Shown piece after piece: positions 23,401-36,361 of a stretch of 64,000 nucleotides of DNA. Position numbers and translations under genes: made by a program. Source of the stretch: Monosporascus cannonballus (taxonomy: Eukaryota; Ascomycota; Sordariomycetes; Xylariales); the NCBI GenBank assembly GCA_004154925.1, contig QJNS01000003.1, positions 1 to 64,000 of the forward strand. The letters are read 5' to 3'. The notes under the pieces were generated by a model that made no database searches, was not told where the DNA came from, and worked only from the letters and a program-made list of their open reading frames with translations. Every line of letters starts with the position of its first letter. Position 1 is the first letter of the stretch.

Positions 23401-26400
23401 ACGGATTGTTTAAGTATTTGGTTATATTAATAGGATTTACGAACGTATTAATAATTTTTTAGCAAATAATTAATTATGTATTACGAAAATACCTTGATAT
23501 TTTCGTTATATGCTATCTCGACGACATTCTTATTTTTTCGAAAATAGAAAAAATATACGTAAGATACGTTTATAAGGTTTTTTGAGTTTTACAAAATATA
23601 AGATTATTTATTAACGCGGAAAAAAGTTAATTCCATATATAAAAGGTGGAATATCTGGGACATATTATTACCTTAGAATATATCAGAATAAACCTTAAAA
23701 AAATCGCTGTAATTACAAAATAACAAACGCTAATAATAATTAAAAAAATACAGATATTTTTTTGGATTCGCCAACTATTATAGAAAGTTTATTCGAAATT
23801 TTAATAGGATAATTATATTTCTAATAAATTTTACGAAGAAAAAAAAGAATTTAAATGGACGCTAAATACGGAAAAGATATTTTAAAATATCAAGGATACG
23901 GTTATTAACAAATTAATATTAATTATGTACAATTTAAACCGCCCCATTAAGCTAAAAACCGATATTTCGGATTACGCGTTAAGCGTAATAATCGGATAAC
24001 GAAATAATTAAGGTAAATTGCATTTTATTATATTCTTTTCATATAAGTTAAAAGGAGCTAAGTTTAATTATGATATTTTATATAAAGAATTTATAGCTAT
24101 TATTATGGCATTTCGGGAATTTAGGTATTTTTTAAAAGGAAGCTTATACCAGATTAAGGTTTATACGGATTATTAAAATCTTACCCGATTTATTACGATT
24201 AAGAAATTTACAGGATAACAACTTCGTTATGCGGAAAAATTGGCGAACTTCAACTTCATTATTATCTATAAAAAAGATTTAGAGAATAACAGAATAAATA
24301 TTTTGAACAAATAACCAAACTTTGAAGAAAAATTGGTTAAAATTAGTTACATAATTTTTAATATTACTATAAAAGAACATTTACGCCTACGATAAATTAC
24401 GACGATTCGGGTAATACCTTTTGATATATATTAGAGAATTTAATAATATAACGATAATCTTTTAGAAAATCAAAAAATAAATAAAATATAAATTTTAAAA
24501 AAATATTAAAAATATTTAGTACGAAAAATATACGAACATTAATTATATGGATATCCAGAAATCCACAAAACCTTAAAACAATTTTAACGTATATATTATT
24601 TTTTTAAAATAAAATTAACAGTACAGAAAATTATACGGCAATGCGATATTTGCGCCAAAGCAAAGACTCGACGACATAAACTATACGGAAAATTACAATT
24701 ATTATTAATCGCAAAACAATTATAATATTTAGTTATATTCGATTTTATTATTAAGTTTTTTATATTAAAAAATTTAATTACCGGAATATATTACGATAGC
24801 ATTTTAGTAATTGTTAACCGATTTACGAAATCTTTTTATTTTTTATTATATTATAAGGATATAATTGCCGAATAATTGGCATATATTTTTTCAGATATAT
24901 TTTTAGTATATACGGATTATTAATAAAAATTATATTAAATAAAAAATTAACATTTGTATTTAAGTTTTGGTAAGGCTTTACCACATAAATCGGCTTAAAT
25001 TATAAGTTATCTAATATATTTAAACTATAAATAAATAAATAAATAAAACGAATAAATTAAATTTTGAAAACTTACTTATAATATTATATTAATTACGAAT
25101 AAAATAATTAGATTAAAAAATTGCTAATTATATAATTAACTTATAATACCAGTTATTACGAAAGCAATAAGACGATACCTGCAAACCTAAATTTTGATTT
25201 TATTTTAGAAATTTATAAAAAAGCGCGCAATAACGATCTAATTAATGTTAAAGCAATTTTTACGTCAAAATAATTACGATAGTTACATTAAGAAATAAAA
25301 ACAAAATTAGAATTTGTACGAAATTAAATAAATAAATACTATAACCAAAAAAGGTTAAAAAGATTAACTTTCGAAAAAGGGGAAATGGTTTTTTTCGCTA
25401 CAAAAAATATTTAAACAAAACGACCTAGCAAAAAAAGCTCGATTTTAAATATATCGGTCCATACAAAATCGCCAAGAAAATCTTAAAAAATAATTCCAAT
25501 TAGAACATTTACTAAAAGTTAAACTTTATCCAATTTTTCATATTTCTTTATTCGAATTAATAATAGATATAATTAAAATATATACGATATAAAACGATAT
25601 GGAAATAAAAAACGAATAAATATACGAAATAATTTTTTTAATATATCAAAACAAGACGGATTTACCTAATACTTAATTAAGTGGAAAAAATATCCAGATT
25701 CCGAGAATACCTAGGAATCCGCCAAAAACCTTATTGGCGCCTAGCGTCTATTAAAGAACTTTTACTAACGACGACGGAATTATTAAGAAAAGCCCCCTAA
25801 TTAAGGTCTTTAGAAATAAATTAGTTAAAAAAAAAATAAAAGATGGTATAAGAAGCGGAACCTCGGTTTTCGTACGCTCTTATTTATTTAACTTATCCAT
25901 TAATTAAAAACTGCGATTAATAATTTTAATTCTTTGAATATAAAGAAATTTTTTTAACGACGAAAACAAAAAAAGCGATTAATGATCTCGTCGAAGTCAC
26001 GTTATTTACGTACCAAATCCTTTTTTAATTCCTGCTAAAAGCGTAAAAGCATCTTTTTAACAATAACTTTTTCGCAATTTAAACGATTTTTTTTCTTAAT
26101 ACGACGCAAAAAATTAATTAAAATACCAGAACCATTCCAACGACGACAGTTCTTAATATATTCGCTATAACGACGAATTTTTTTAATTATTTAACATCTT
26201 ATACCATTTTCGAAATAAGGCGTATACGGCATAATTTCAAAATCAAATTTGACAATATAAGCTGCTAAAGAATTTAAGCTTTTTCTCTAATTAGGACGAT
26301 TGCGAGGTTTACGGTTAATAATACGATTTGCCATATTAAAAGGAGATGATTTACCAGGAAGGAAAATTTTTAAGGGCAAAGATCTTAAGAAAGGAAAAAT

Positions 26401-26402
26401 CG

Positions 26403-26772
26403 TATTACGACCCAACCTAAGATCGGCCACGAAAACGGTCGGACCCACAAAAAAAAGTTACGTAATTTGGATCTTTTTTAACATTAAGATCTAAATAAAT
26501 TTATATAAAACTAACCGAATTTAATAATATTAGATTTTTAATAATATTAAAATTTAATAAAAATTTATTTAACTTATGAAAATATATACCTTTATTATTT
26601 TTATAATTTAAATAGCTTTAGCTTGTAATAATAATTTGTTACCCAAAATATCCTTGATATTACGAAACGTAATACGTTACTGTATTTATTGCTCAGATTC
26701 CCACAATACTCCTGCCAACATAAACCCGTCGATTTAAGGTTTAATAATTGGTTAAACCGCCTAGCCGTCACA
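26403..26772 (+). repeat. chromovirus 1 3' LTR
   Basis: 370 bp, starting TATTACGACCC (TG changed to TA) and ending CCGTCACA, followed by CTACT. Confidence 0.9.
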
Positions 26773-26777
26773 CTACT

Positions 26778-29700
26778 TACTTTTTGTATTATTTCTGAAT
26801 CTATAATTACCCAATTAGACCCTAATAGGTATTTTTCAAAGCAGACCCTTACGTTCTTTCTTAAAAAAAGAACTCCTAAAAATATAATATTTCGAATTTT
26901 ACGTTAATATAAAGGCTGGCTTATTATGGTAATATATTAACTTTGATCTACCTTAACCGCCATTTTTATTAATAGAATCTATCTTTTCTGAATTTGATTA
27001 TTTTCAAATAAACGTAAATAATAAATAAATTTTCTTTAAAAGAATTTATATTAAATATTCGAAAACTTTTAAATTATACGACCGGAAATAATTTTTTTTA
27101 TTATTTAAAAAAAGGGTTTATTTAATGTTAATGCGTTCCTATACTACTTTATTTATTCCGATTATTATTAAATATATTAAAAAAGTTACGTTTTGAAAAA
27201 ATCTAATTATTTTAAAAAATAAAGTTAAATGTAATAATAACGTTGAAATTTACGAAATAATTATTTAATATAAATGAACATTACAAATTAACAAAATCCA
27301 GATACATATTTATTTTTTTATATATTAGAAAATATATATTAAAGCCGTAAAATTTTATATCCTAGTTATTTTCGGATATTACTGTTATTTTAATTTCTTA
27401 AAAATTATTAACGTTTATTTATTTAATTTCTTTATTATCCAGGTTATTACGGTAAAGAAGCCTTATTCGAAAATAAAAACTTTGTTAAATTATTATTAGT
27501 ATAGAAATATGTAAAACGATTTTACAACTATATAAGATTACGAAAAATTCAAAATGTTACCGCAAAATAATTATTACGAAAAACGTTTAACGTTAACTTA
27601 AATAAAAAAAGTTCTTAATTAAATAAATATATCTTTAAATAACCGGAATAATAATAACCGGGATTATAAAAATAATAATAATAATCGCATTATATGAAAA
27701 TATTATTATAAAAAATATATTTATTAAAACATATTATAATCTGAACAAATATATTAAATCCGACCAATAAAATAAAATTTTTAAAATGTGGAAACAATAT
27801 ATATATTTCGAAATTTTTTTAATATAAGAAAATATTTAAATATTTATAAAAAATAAGCTTTAAGTTTTTTAATTTATTTTAACGTTTTTTATAAAAATTT
27901 ATATTAAATTGCAAATTTATAAATTAATAATAATATTATTAAATATAACTTAAAAAGATTTACGTTACTAAATACCTACTTAAATTTTAACGTAAGGAAT
28001 CGTAAAATAATTTTATATACATATATTTTCTTAATATAAATATACGGTTTTTTATCGGAAAAAAACTATTTAAATATCTTGAACGAAAATATATAAAAAA
28101 TTATATTTATTATGTTACTAAGAAGGTTTATTATTTCCTTTTTAAAAATTATTTATAAATTTTGAAAATATATATTAACCTAATTTCGTATCGGTTAATT
28201 AATTATATTCGAATTTATTAGAATTACGAAACCTATATTATATATTATAAAACGATAAATACGAAAATAATTAAGGTTAATTAAATCACATATTAACCCG
28301 TTATATATTACGTTAAAATATCGCCTGAAAATAATAAAAATATTATTATATGAATAGTTTTTATAACTGTTAAAAAAACGTTTACCGTTATTATTCCGAA
28401 AAATCAAGATAATTTAAAAACTAACATTGTTTTTAAATATAAAAACGAAAGTTTTATGCCGGAATTTTTAATTTAAAAATTTGTATTGTCGAAATTAATT
28501 TTATAATAAGAGTTTTACATTAATAATTTCCGAGTTTCTTTAAAACTTTTAAAAACAACATTATTATAAAATACCGAAACTTAATTTATTTAGATTTACG
28601 CGTATTTGAAAAAAATAATATATATAATTATTAAAACGAAACTTTATTTGTTTTTAATAATTTAATATTAAATTTTATTAAATTATTAAAATACGAAAAA
28701 AATATTATAATAACAACCTGTTAAAAAACCAATTTTTAATATAATAGATATTGATTTTTTTCGAATTTAATAACGTTTTCGACGGATGTATAAAACCGTT
28801 AATTATTATTTATTTAATTATTGTAATCAATATTATAATTTTCCTTAAAAATAATTTTATTTTAAAATTAAATTAATCGTATTAAACGATAAAAGTTTTT
28901 AAAAAAATAAATTCTGAAATTAATCTTTTAATATAAATATTTTATATTAACTTTTATTTTTCTATGGCAAAAAATCCGTAAATATTTAAAAACGTACCGA
29001 GGGCTTAATAATTATAAAAATATATTATTTAATTATGAATGATAAGCTTTTTTAATTTATAACCGAAAATAATAAAAATGATCATATTTATTATTAGCTA
29101 TATATTTACTTATATTTTAAATTTAAAACTTTTTATTTAAGTTTTCAACAAATAATTATTTAAAAAATTAAAATATTTGCTTTTAAAAATAAATATAAAT
29201 AAATATAGTACTTTTTATATTAAAAGTTTATACGTTGATAAAAGAAACATTTATTAAAATATACAATATTTAAAAAATAAATTTTAACACTTATATCGGT
29301 TATTTTATAAAATACCTAATGAATAATATATATTAGATATAGATTCCTTTCGTAGAAATATGTTATTATTATTAAAAATATTATTTTCCACAAAATAAAA
29401 AAAGATTAAGGTAAATAAAAACCGGTTTCAATGAAAATTATAAAATTAAATAATTAAATCGATAATACCTTTATTTTATTTATAATAATAATTTTTTTAA
29501 ACGTTTAAAATTATTTTTAATAATAATTCTTTAAACAAAAATATTACTAAAACAAATAAATAATTTTATAAAATAAAACCAACTTAAAAAAGTTTTTACA
29601 ATATTATTAAAATAATTATAAATTCCCTTAGCTAAGACATTTTAGAAAAAATTAAAAAAATAAAATTTAATAATTTTTATAAAGGTATTTTGAATAAAAA

Positions 29701-32013
29701 CATTGTTAATTTAGTAACTAATAATAATTTCGAAAAAGTTTTAACTGTATTTTGAATAAAACGAATAATTCGGAATATAAATTTATATAACTTTATTCAC
29801 TTATATTTGAAATTATTTTAACCCTTAAAACTTTTTGATAATACTACGTGTTGTTATTAAATAAAATTAAAAATATATTATTAAATCTTTTTTAATTACG
29901 ATAACGTCGTATCGAATTAAAATTTTAAGATTAATTTATTATTATCGATTTCGGAACGTAAAATAAAAAAATATTATATTCAACTAATGCTAATTATAAA
30001 TTAAAATTCGAAAAACGTAATACGTATTAAATCGTTTTTAACGTTACTTTTTAATCATAATTAAGTATAATTATTTATATCGTATTAATTTTTCCCTTAT
30101 TCTTAAAATTAATAACAAATTTTATATTATAAATATATTAAAAATTAAAACATAATTACGTAAAAAGAAAATAAAATATATCGGAAAACAATAATTAATT
30201 ACCGTTATTTTATTATAAGTAATAATTTAAGATATATATTTTAACGGTATTTTTATATTAATATAAATATTTATATATAAATTTCATAAATATACAATAC
30301 TATAGAAATATAAAATTAAAATTATTATCCATAACGATTTTTAACTTTATAAAAACTTTAACATTTACGTTTTAGTATTAATAAGTAAGTTTTTTCTTAT
30401 ATTTATAATTATTATAATTTGATTTAAATTCAAATTCTATTAATTTAATATTATTAATATACGTACGTTTTTAATGAGAATTTATATATCCGGGTTTTTA
30501 TTTAAAGTTTTGAAAAACCTTATATAATTTAAACCGATCATTATTGGATAATAATGAGATTTAATAATAAAATTAAAAAAATCAAAAATAAATTTCGTTC
30601 CGGATAATTTATATATTATAATTAATAATTAGTTAAACTTATTTTTCACATTAATAGTTTAGCCATAATATAAACGATTGATAATATAATACGTATTAGA
30701 AATATGTCTTAAAATTGATAAAATAAATTTAAATTAATAATATTAAAAAATCATAATAATTTTTTAAAATATATATATTACGAAATCATTTAATTAGAAA
30801 ATTATAATTATTATAAGATATTTATTAAGAAAAAATATATATACGTTTGAAATTATTTAAATTCGAAAAACATTATTTTAAAGTTTTTAAATAAAAAAAT
30901 CTTCAAACTATTAAAACAAAACGTTAATAACGTTTAAAGAGTTATATTTCGAAAAGAATTAAAAACGTTTTATACGAAATTATTATTATTTGTTTAAATT
31001 TAATTTAAATTATTTTTTATTTATTTCGTTATTACATAAACCCTAGTTTTATAAATTATAATATTATTAATAAAATTATTTTTTTAATTTATTCCATATA
31101 TATATTTGAGTTCTGGAATTCGGAAATAACAAAAAGTTTAATATACGATTATTTTTATATACAAATAACGTTTTTTTCGTAAATAATCTTAACCGGAAAA
31201 AATTTTAAAAATTCGTATTATTATTTTTCAGTATTTTTATTATATAAAAAACTAATAAACAATACATAATTATCATTTTAAATGCGGAAATTAAATTATT
31301 AACTTTATTATAAATCGTTAAAAAACTTTTTTTATATTAAGGTTATTTAAAGTTATTAAGCTAAACTTAGCCAAAACTTTAATTAACTAAATAAATAATA
31401 AATAATATAACTAATAATTTTTTTAAAAAAATAATATGTTTAATTATAAAACTATAATTTGTTACTATATATTATTAATTTTATGAAATTTACGTAATAA
31501 AAAAATAAAAATCGAATAAACGTTTATTAATATTATAATAATTAACGGGTTTATAAAACCTTTAAAGCCTTAATAATATTAATAATTTTTAAAACATTAA
31601 TTTAAAATTAAAAAAGCCTAAGAAAAATTAATATATCTTTAACGGTATTTAATAACGGAAAGTTATTATTCTTGTTCTTTTTTTATTGTTTTTTTTTCTT
31701 ATAAATTATTATTACCTTTATTTTTAAACAACTTTAAAGGTAAGGTTAATAAGAAAAATTTCCAATAAAATTTCTGTAATTTAATAATATAACGTCAGGT
31801 TTTAACACTTGAAAACATGGGTTCGAATCCGGTTAGAAGTTCTGGTATCTCGAATAACTTTTCGAGTTAATCGAAATGCTAATTACCCTTTTTTCTCGTT
31901 TTTCCCCTTTTTTTATTATTTGTTAAAAGCTAATTATTACGGTATTTCCTTTTTGGGTAATTGCTTAATATTATGAAAGTTTTAGCTATTAATTCCTAAC
32001 AGCTGGGGGGATA
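26778..32013 (+). other. degenerate copia coding region
   Basis: This AT-rich block shows the RIP pattern and no open frame above about 75 codons. It should hold the copia gag-pol, but no integrase or reverse transcriptase motif could be read with confidence. A tRNA-like B-box word near 31830 was considered and rejected. Confidence 0.6.
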
Positions 32014-32229
32014 TGTTAAACCTAGTTACGCCATTGCTTAGTTAGCTAATAAGCTAATAGAAATTGCTTCGGTTATTCCGGTATCATTATCTGTTGGCTA
32101 TTACAGTTTTTATATGTATTTAAGGAGGGTTCACCACTTTTACCTTTTACAGAGGACCTTCTAGAGGTTATGCAACCTTTAATATACCTTCAGATATATA
32201 TGTTTCTGTATGTGATGCAGGGTCTCACA
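32014..32229 (+). repeat. copia 3' LTR
   Basis: 216 bp, preceded by the polypurine tract at 32001-32013 and followed by the target duplication AGGGC. Confidence 0.9.
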
Positions 32230-32234
32230 AGGGC

Positions 32235-34075
32235 TAAGGACAATGATACTAGATGGCTGTTCCAACCAAGGGCGGAAAATGTGAACAGCAGCTATCTTTT
32301 GCATGTGATCGCTTACTAGTAAAAAGGATATGTTTCTGAGCACATCTGACGGCGAAGTGGAGTGAAACCAGAAGCGACTGTCGTATTAAGTATACTCGAT
32401 GATATCACATGGCATCTGCGCCTAGAACTTCTTGTATTATTAAAGACATACACTTGGGTGCGGAACAATTAGTTCCCCACACCCTGGAGCTAAGGCACAG
32501 CAGCCTCGTCAGCCTTTGGTCCTTGTGCGTCACAGCACGCCAGAGCAGTCTTTCATCCGGAAATATTCACCCTGGAATATACAGAACGTATTATTCGCGC
32601 GCCAAAGAGAATCTGCTGCCCTGGAGCTACTTGTAGAGATACGGTGGTGTGTCCAAAAGCTCGGCACTCTTTTCAATACGACCTGCGTCAGGCTGGCGGG
32701 ATTAGCCCTGTTAATGGTGGCGCTGGCATCGCATGAGCAGGGTCATAATTATAGACTGTGCGGTTTTTACTTCCCAAATCGGAGTTGAATTACTGGTTGA
32801 ATCATAGGCTTTGCATGTACAGAGTATATTGAAGTCTCTCTAGTACCCTGTTGAAGACCCCCAGCTGTAGCTCTCGGATCTGCATCCCTCTATTCCATAC
32901 CCAATAGCATCTACGCATTTAAATATGCTACACTAAACAATCTATCTGCATATTCAAATTTGGAGGTGTATGTTCTTGCGAAAAAATCAGATCCCTAGCT
33001 GGGTGGAAACCTAAAAACAACCGTGAGTCACCTCACCCAAGATGCTTACATCCTCCCTGCACCTCCTCCCGCAGTCGGAGCAAGGTTGGTTACGGGAGCG
33101 CGCGACTCAACGCATTTTGCCGGACGACCATCTGGCTTTGAAGCCTGCTTACCCAATCCCTGGGAGTGATAATCATATTCTCCTTTGGATTCTTGCGGCC
33201 CTGAACCAGGCGAATCAAGCTGTGAAGACTGAAAACCTTAACTCAGGGAATTTGCCGCTGTGCGGTCCCTCTCGTCATTTCCACAGCCCGCGCCGTCCAG
33301 GCCCATGGGAAAGCCTACGATCACGTCGTCGTTAGAGATAAGAAATACATATTGTCTGGTCTTAATGGGCACGGTACTGCATCACACGAACAAGAGCAAC
33401 GACTAAGCATCTGGGCCACAGACCGGACCGCCGGTGATGTCGTCGCATCGCGTCTTCAGAGGACCCAGACATTTTGGATCTACTTCCAGAGAACTGTCGC
33501 GTCAAGAGTCACGCGATGTCGCGTATACCGTTACTGAGCCACCATTTCTCGAATGACGACCGACCGCAGATGCAAAGAGCCAGCTAGTCAGAGACCGTTT
33601 ATCAGTGTCACTGGGAGAAGAAACCAACTTTCAACGGCTGAGGAAGCCGGCGGCGGATCGCGTATCAACTTCGCATGCCGAACCAGAAATAGGGGGTGCG
33701 GGGGTGGGGGTGGAGGCTTAAGACAAACTGGTTAGCGGTGGCCCACGTGCCAAGCCGTATTTGTACGTACCCTACGTTAGACCGACATAGACTTAGAGCC
33801 TTGACCTTCAGGTCATTCATCCCATCTCCCTATATTGTTAGTATCCAGAGAGCGAGATGCGCGCCATCACCGGTCTGTGTCCCTGACAGGCCTTCCAGTG
33901 CGATTTTATTCCATTTTCACTAGTGAGGATGTTTTATTGGCCGTTGACAAACGGCACTGTTTGCTTCCCGGTATTACCTAGCTAGAATTCTATGGCGTCA
34001 CTAGACCATGAAAAACTCTTATGCTTCGGCTGATTTAGGGATCCCTCTAGCGATGGAACATAACCAAACCACATA
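32235..34075. other. intergenic region upstream of the helicase-nuclease gene
   Basis: Composition returns to mixed. Small open frames (32409-32788, 33042-33335, 33352-33735) show no domain or consistent codon pattern. Contains a G-rich tract and the 65-bp segment copied at the assembly gap (listed separately). It probably includes the promoter of the gene at 34076. Confidence 0.5.
33691..33775 (+). repeat. G-rich tract plus 65-bp segment duplicated at 45882-45946
   Basis: 33692-33716 has runs of five G separated by one to three bases, a G-quadruplex-type motif. The next 65 bases (33711-33775) are identical to 45882-45946, where they follow a 25-base G run and are cut off by the N gap. Confidence 0.9.
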
Positions 34076-36361
34076 ATGTACAGCCATTTCCGCGCTGCTC
34101 CCCATATAGGGGCCATACTGAGAAGAGCAAAAATACCCCGTTCAGTATCAAGGTCCCAATTGTTGCACAGCCAGGCTTTTCGGTGTACAAGTGCATTGGT
34201 TCTCCGGGTTACCCGGTCTCTGACAACCGCGACTGCTGCTGGCGTCTTCAAGGCCCAACGCCGCATATTTGAGCCCTCACTCGAGCAACTGGCTATTGTG
34301 GAATTGTCGCTTACTCAGAATGTCGTCGTCTCTGCGCGGCCCGGATCGGGGAAGACGGCGACAGCGGAGGCGATTGTCGCCGCCAATGCTGGCCGAGCAG
34401 TTGCCCTCGTCACATACTCTAAGCGCTTGCAACTCGAAACTGCGCGCCGTCTGGAGGACTACTCATGCGACGTCTACACATTCCATGGACTCGCAGGTAC
34501 GCTATTCAAAACTGTGGCGCGCAACGACACTATACTACGCACCTTGAGGAGAGAGGGGGGCCAGCCAACTTGGACGGGCCAGCCCTATGAAATTATAATT
34601 TTAGACGAGTTGCAAGATTGTACGGACGATCTCTTCTGGCTTACCTGTACCTTCATCTCGTCGGTAACGCACGCCGCGGGGGGCAGGGCTCCGAGGATTG
34701 TGGCCCTGGGGGACGAGCGGCAAGCGATCTACGCCTTCCGTGGCGCCGACTCCCGATACCTCAGTCTTGCCCCGTCGACCATGGCTGGAATATCGCCATA
34801 TCCCTGGACTCGCCTGTCGCTCAGCAAGAGCTTTCGGCTGTCCCAGGAGACTTCGCGTTTTGTCAACGACGTCTTTCTGGGCGGTGATAATTATGTCATC
34901 GGGACGCACCGTGGGCCGGCTCCCTTGTATCTGCACGTAAATCCTTTCAAGATCAACAAGCTTGCTCGGCGGCTGGTCCGTTTGATCTTAAAATACGGGG
35001 CCGAGCGGACAGCCATTCTGGCGCCTTTTGTACGCAGCAATATAGCTCTTGCTCACCTCACCAATACCCTGTCCAGGAAATACGGAATCCCTATCGCCGT
35101 ATCTATTTCGGACGATGTTCCCCTGGACGACCTCGTGATCGGCGGGAAGGTCTGCGTGTCGACTTACCACCAGTTCAAGGGAAACGAGCGGGATTTGGTC
35201 ATTGTATATGGCGTGGATGCGTCATATTTTGATATCCTTGGCCGCGACTTGCCAGACGATACATGCCCCAACGAAACCTTCGTGGCGCTCACTCGTGCAA
35301 TCAAACAACTCGTCGTCCTACACAGCACGGACAAGAAACCTATGCCTTTCCTTTCCCTGGGTCAACTCGATAAGACAGCTAAGTTCATAAATCTCTCTTC
35401 GAATCCCATGCAAGAGCCGGATCCCGTTGGCCGTCCCCTCCAACTAGGTCTGCTTCTCCCGTGGACGTGTTCGGTCTCCGATATGGCACGTCATGTTCCT
35501 GATGAGCAGCTCGAGGCTATCATCTCCACCAACATTAGAATCAATGAGTTAGAGCTTCCACGACCGCGAAGCGAGCACATCGCTGCACCCGAGATTACGT
35601 TGACGGACAAGGAGAGGATGCACTACGAGGCCGTTGGCGATATAAACGGTCTAGCCGTGGTTGCGGCATTCGAACATTTGAAGAGGGGTACCTTGACGAC
35701 GCTCGACTGCCCCTCGACAAGGCTACCATCGATTCCGTCTGCAGAAGGGGAGAGAGCAGCCTGGTACTGCCGCGAAGCCTGCGCTTACGAAGCACAGGTA
35801 TCGGGGTACGAGTCTCGCAGCATCCAGATGAAGGATCATGCCTTTGACTGGCTGGCTCCGTACCTGGGGGTGGCAAAGGAGCGACTATCCGCGCAGTTCG
35901 CTGGGGACCAAGAACTCGAATTCGAGGCCAGACTGCGGGAAGAAAAGTTCATCGTCCGGGAAAGCTCGCAGCAGTCGTCCCAGGCGACGTGTCTTCGCGG
36001 GAGGGCGGACATCGTGCACCACCACGGGGACGGCAACGCCACGATCTGGGAGATCAAGTTCGTCGGCAAGCTGTCCCTGCAACACGCCACCCAAGCCTGC
36101 GCGTATGCCTACCTGTGGGCCACACAGAACGGGCGGCACACCCCACCCCGCGTAATGCTGTACAACGTCCAGGACGGCGAGAAGTGGGAGATAACGGCAC
36201 CCGACGGCGTGGAGGGGTTCCGGAGGGTCGTCGAGGAGGTCCTGAGGGCCAAGTACTCGAAGACCGGCGTGGTCTCGACGCAGTCCTTCCTAGAGAACTG
36301 TGCTAGGGCTAAGGAGGAAGTGGAAAGGCTCTGGGAAGGGCCGGCTGTAGAAACGGAGTAG
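34076..36361 (+). CDS. UvrD/Rep-type superfamily 1 helicase fused to a RecB-like PD-(D/E)XK nuclease
   Basis: A single uninterrupted frame of 761 residues. Residues 1-55 are rich in Arg, Ser and Ala and almost free of acids, resembling a mitochondrial presequence (inferred). Helicase motifs appear in order: Walker A SARPGSGKT (86-94), Walker B with Asp-Glu at 177-178 (IILDELQDC), motif III GDERQAIYAFRGAD (212-225), LSKSFR (248-253), motif V TYHQFKGNERD (363-373) and the arginine-finger motif VALTRA (403-408). The C-terminal part (about 560-720) fits a RecB-family nuclease: RGRADIV (Asp645), IWEIK (Glu659, Lys661) and HATQACAYAYL (Gln673, Tyr677) match the D...ExK...QxxxY pattern. All catalytic positions are present. 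It likely unwinds and trims DNA, perhaps in mitochondria or in repair. Neighbouring genes are decayed, whereas this frame is intact, suggesting selection or recent arrival. Confidence 0.85.
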   Translation: MYSHFRAAPHIGAILRRAKIPRSVSRSQLLHSQAFRCTSALVLRVTRSLTTATAAGVFKAQRRIFEPSLEQLAIVELSLTQNVVVSARPGSGKTATAEAIVAANAGRAVALVTYSKRLQLETARRLEDYSCDVYTFHGLAGTLFKTVARNDTILRTLRREGGQPTWTGQPYEIIILDELQDCTDDLFWLTCTFISSVTHAAGGRAPRIVALGDERQAIYAFRGADSRYLSLAPSTMAGISPYPWTRLSLSKSFRLSQETSRFVNDVFLGGDNYVIGTHRGPAPLYLHVNPFKINKLARRLVRLILKYGAERTAILAPFVRSNIALAHLTNTLSRKYGIPIAVSISDDVPLDDLVIGGKVCVSTYHQFKGNERDLVIVYGVDASYFDILGRDLPDDTCPNETFVALTRAIKQLVVLHSTDKKPMPFLSLGQLDKTAKFINLSSNPMQEPDPVGRPLQLGLLLPWTCSVSDMARHVPDEQLEAIISTNIRINELELPRPRSEHIAAPEITLTDKERMHYEAVGDINGLAVVAAFEHLKRGTLTTLDCPSTRLPSIPSAEGERAAWYCREACAYEAQVSGYESRSIQMKDHAFDWLAPYLGVAKERLSAQFAGDQELEFEARLREEKFIVRESSQQSSQATCLRGRADIVHHHGDGNATIWEIKFVGKLSLQHATQACAYAYLWATQNGRHTPPRVMLYNVQDGEKWEITAPDGVEGFRRVVEEVLRAKYSKTGVVSTQSFLENCARAKEEVERLWEGPAVETE

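Larger units (their letters stand above)
20080..26772 (+). mobile_element. Ty3/gypsy chromovirus (copy 1), nested in the copia element
   Basis: Two 370-bp LTRs (20080-20449, 26403-26772) are flanked by CCACT and CTACT, a 5-bp target duplication differing by one C to T change. The internal region reads in the plus direction despite many stops. The RT fingers block with a KGWIR-like start is near 23155, the RT active site YLDDILIFS is near 23515-23540, the RNase H block (DYALSVIIG) is near 23960, and the integrase zinc finger with CDIC..AK is near 24640. A chromodomain near 25640-25745 contains YLIKWKKYPDSENT, which marks it as a chromovirus. The polypurine tract AAGAAAGGAAAAA precedes the 3' LTR. 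Every open frame is broken by stops, mostly explained by G:C to A:T changes. It cannot encode its own transposition now. Confidence 0.9.
19690..32229 (+). mobile_element. Ty1/copia-like LTR retrotransposon carrying a nested chromovirus
   Basis: LTRs at 19690-19910 and 32014-32229 start TGTT and end CACA/TACA. The 5-bp target duplication AGGGC lies at 19685-19689 and 32230-32234. Directly after the left LTR, 19911-19927 reads GTTATGAGCCCGGTCCG, complementary to the anticodon arm of initiator Met-tRNA (the CTCATAA loop); half-tRNA priming is a trait of copia-type elements. A purine tract AGCTGGGGGGATA (32001-32013) precedes the right LTR. Without the nested element (20080-26772 plus one 5-bp duplication) the copia element is about 5.8 kb, normal for the group. 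The coding part (26.8-32.0 kb) is so AT-rich and full of stops that gag-pol could not be read, so the copia call rests on the primer site, ends and size. Confidence 0.75.

Noticed and set aside
31800..31860. tRNA-like B-box word (GGGTTCGAATCCGG) inside the copia element
   Set aside because: The preceding bases form neither an anticodon stem nor a D arm, and the T stem itself pairs poorly; probably chance or an old remnant.
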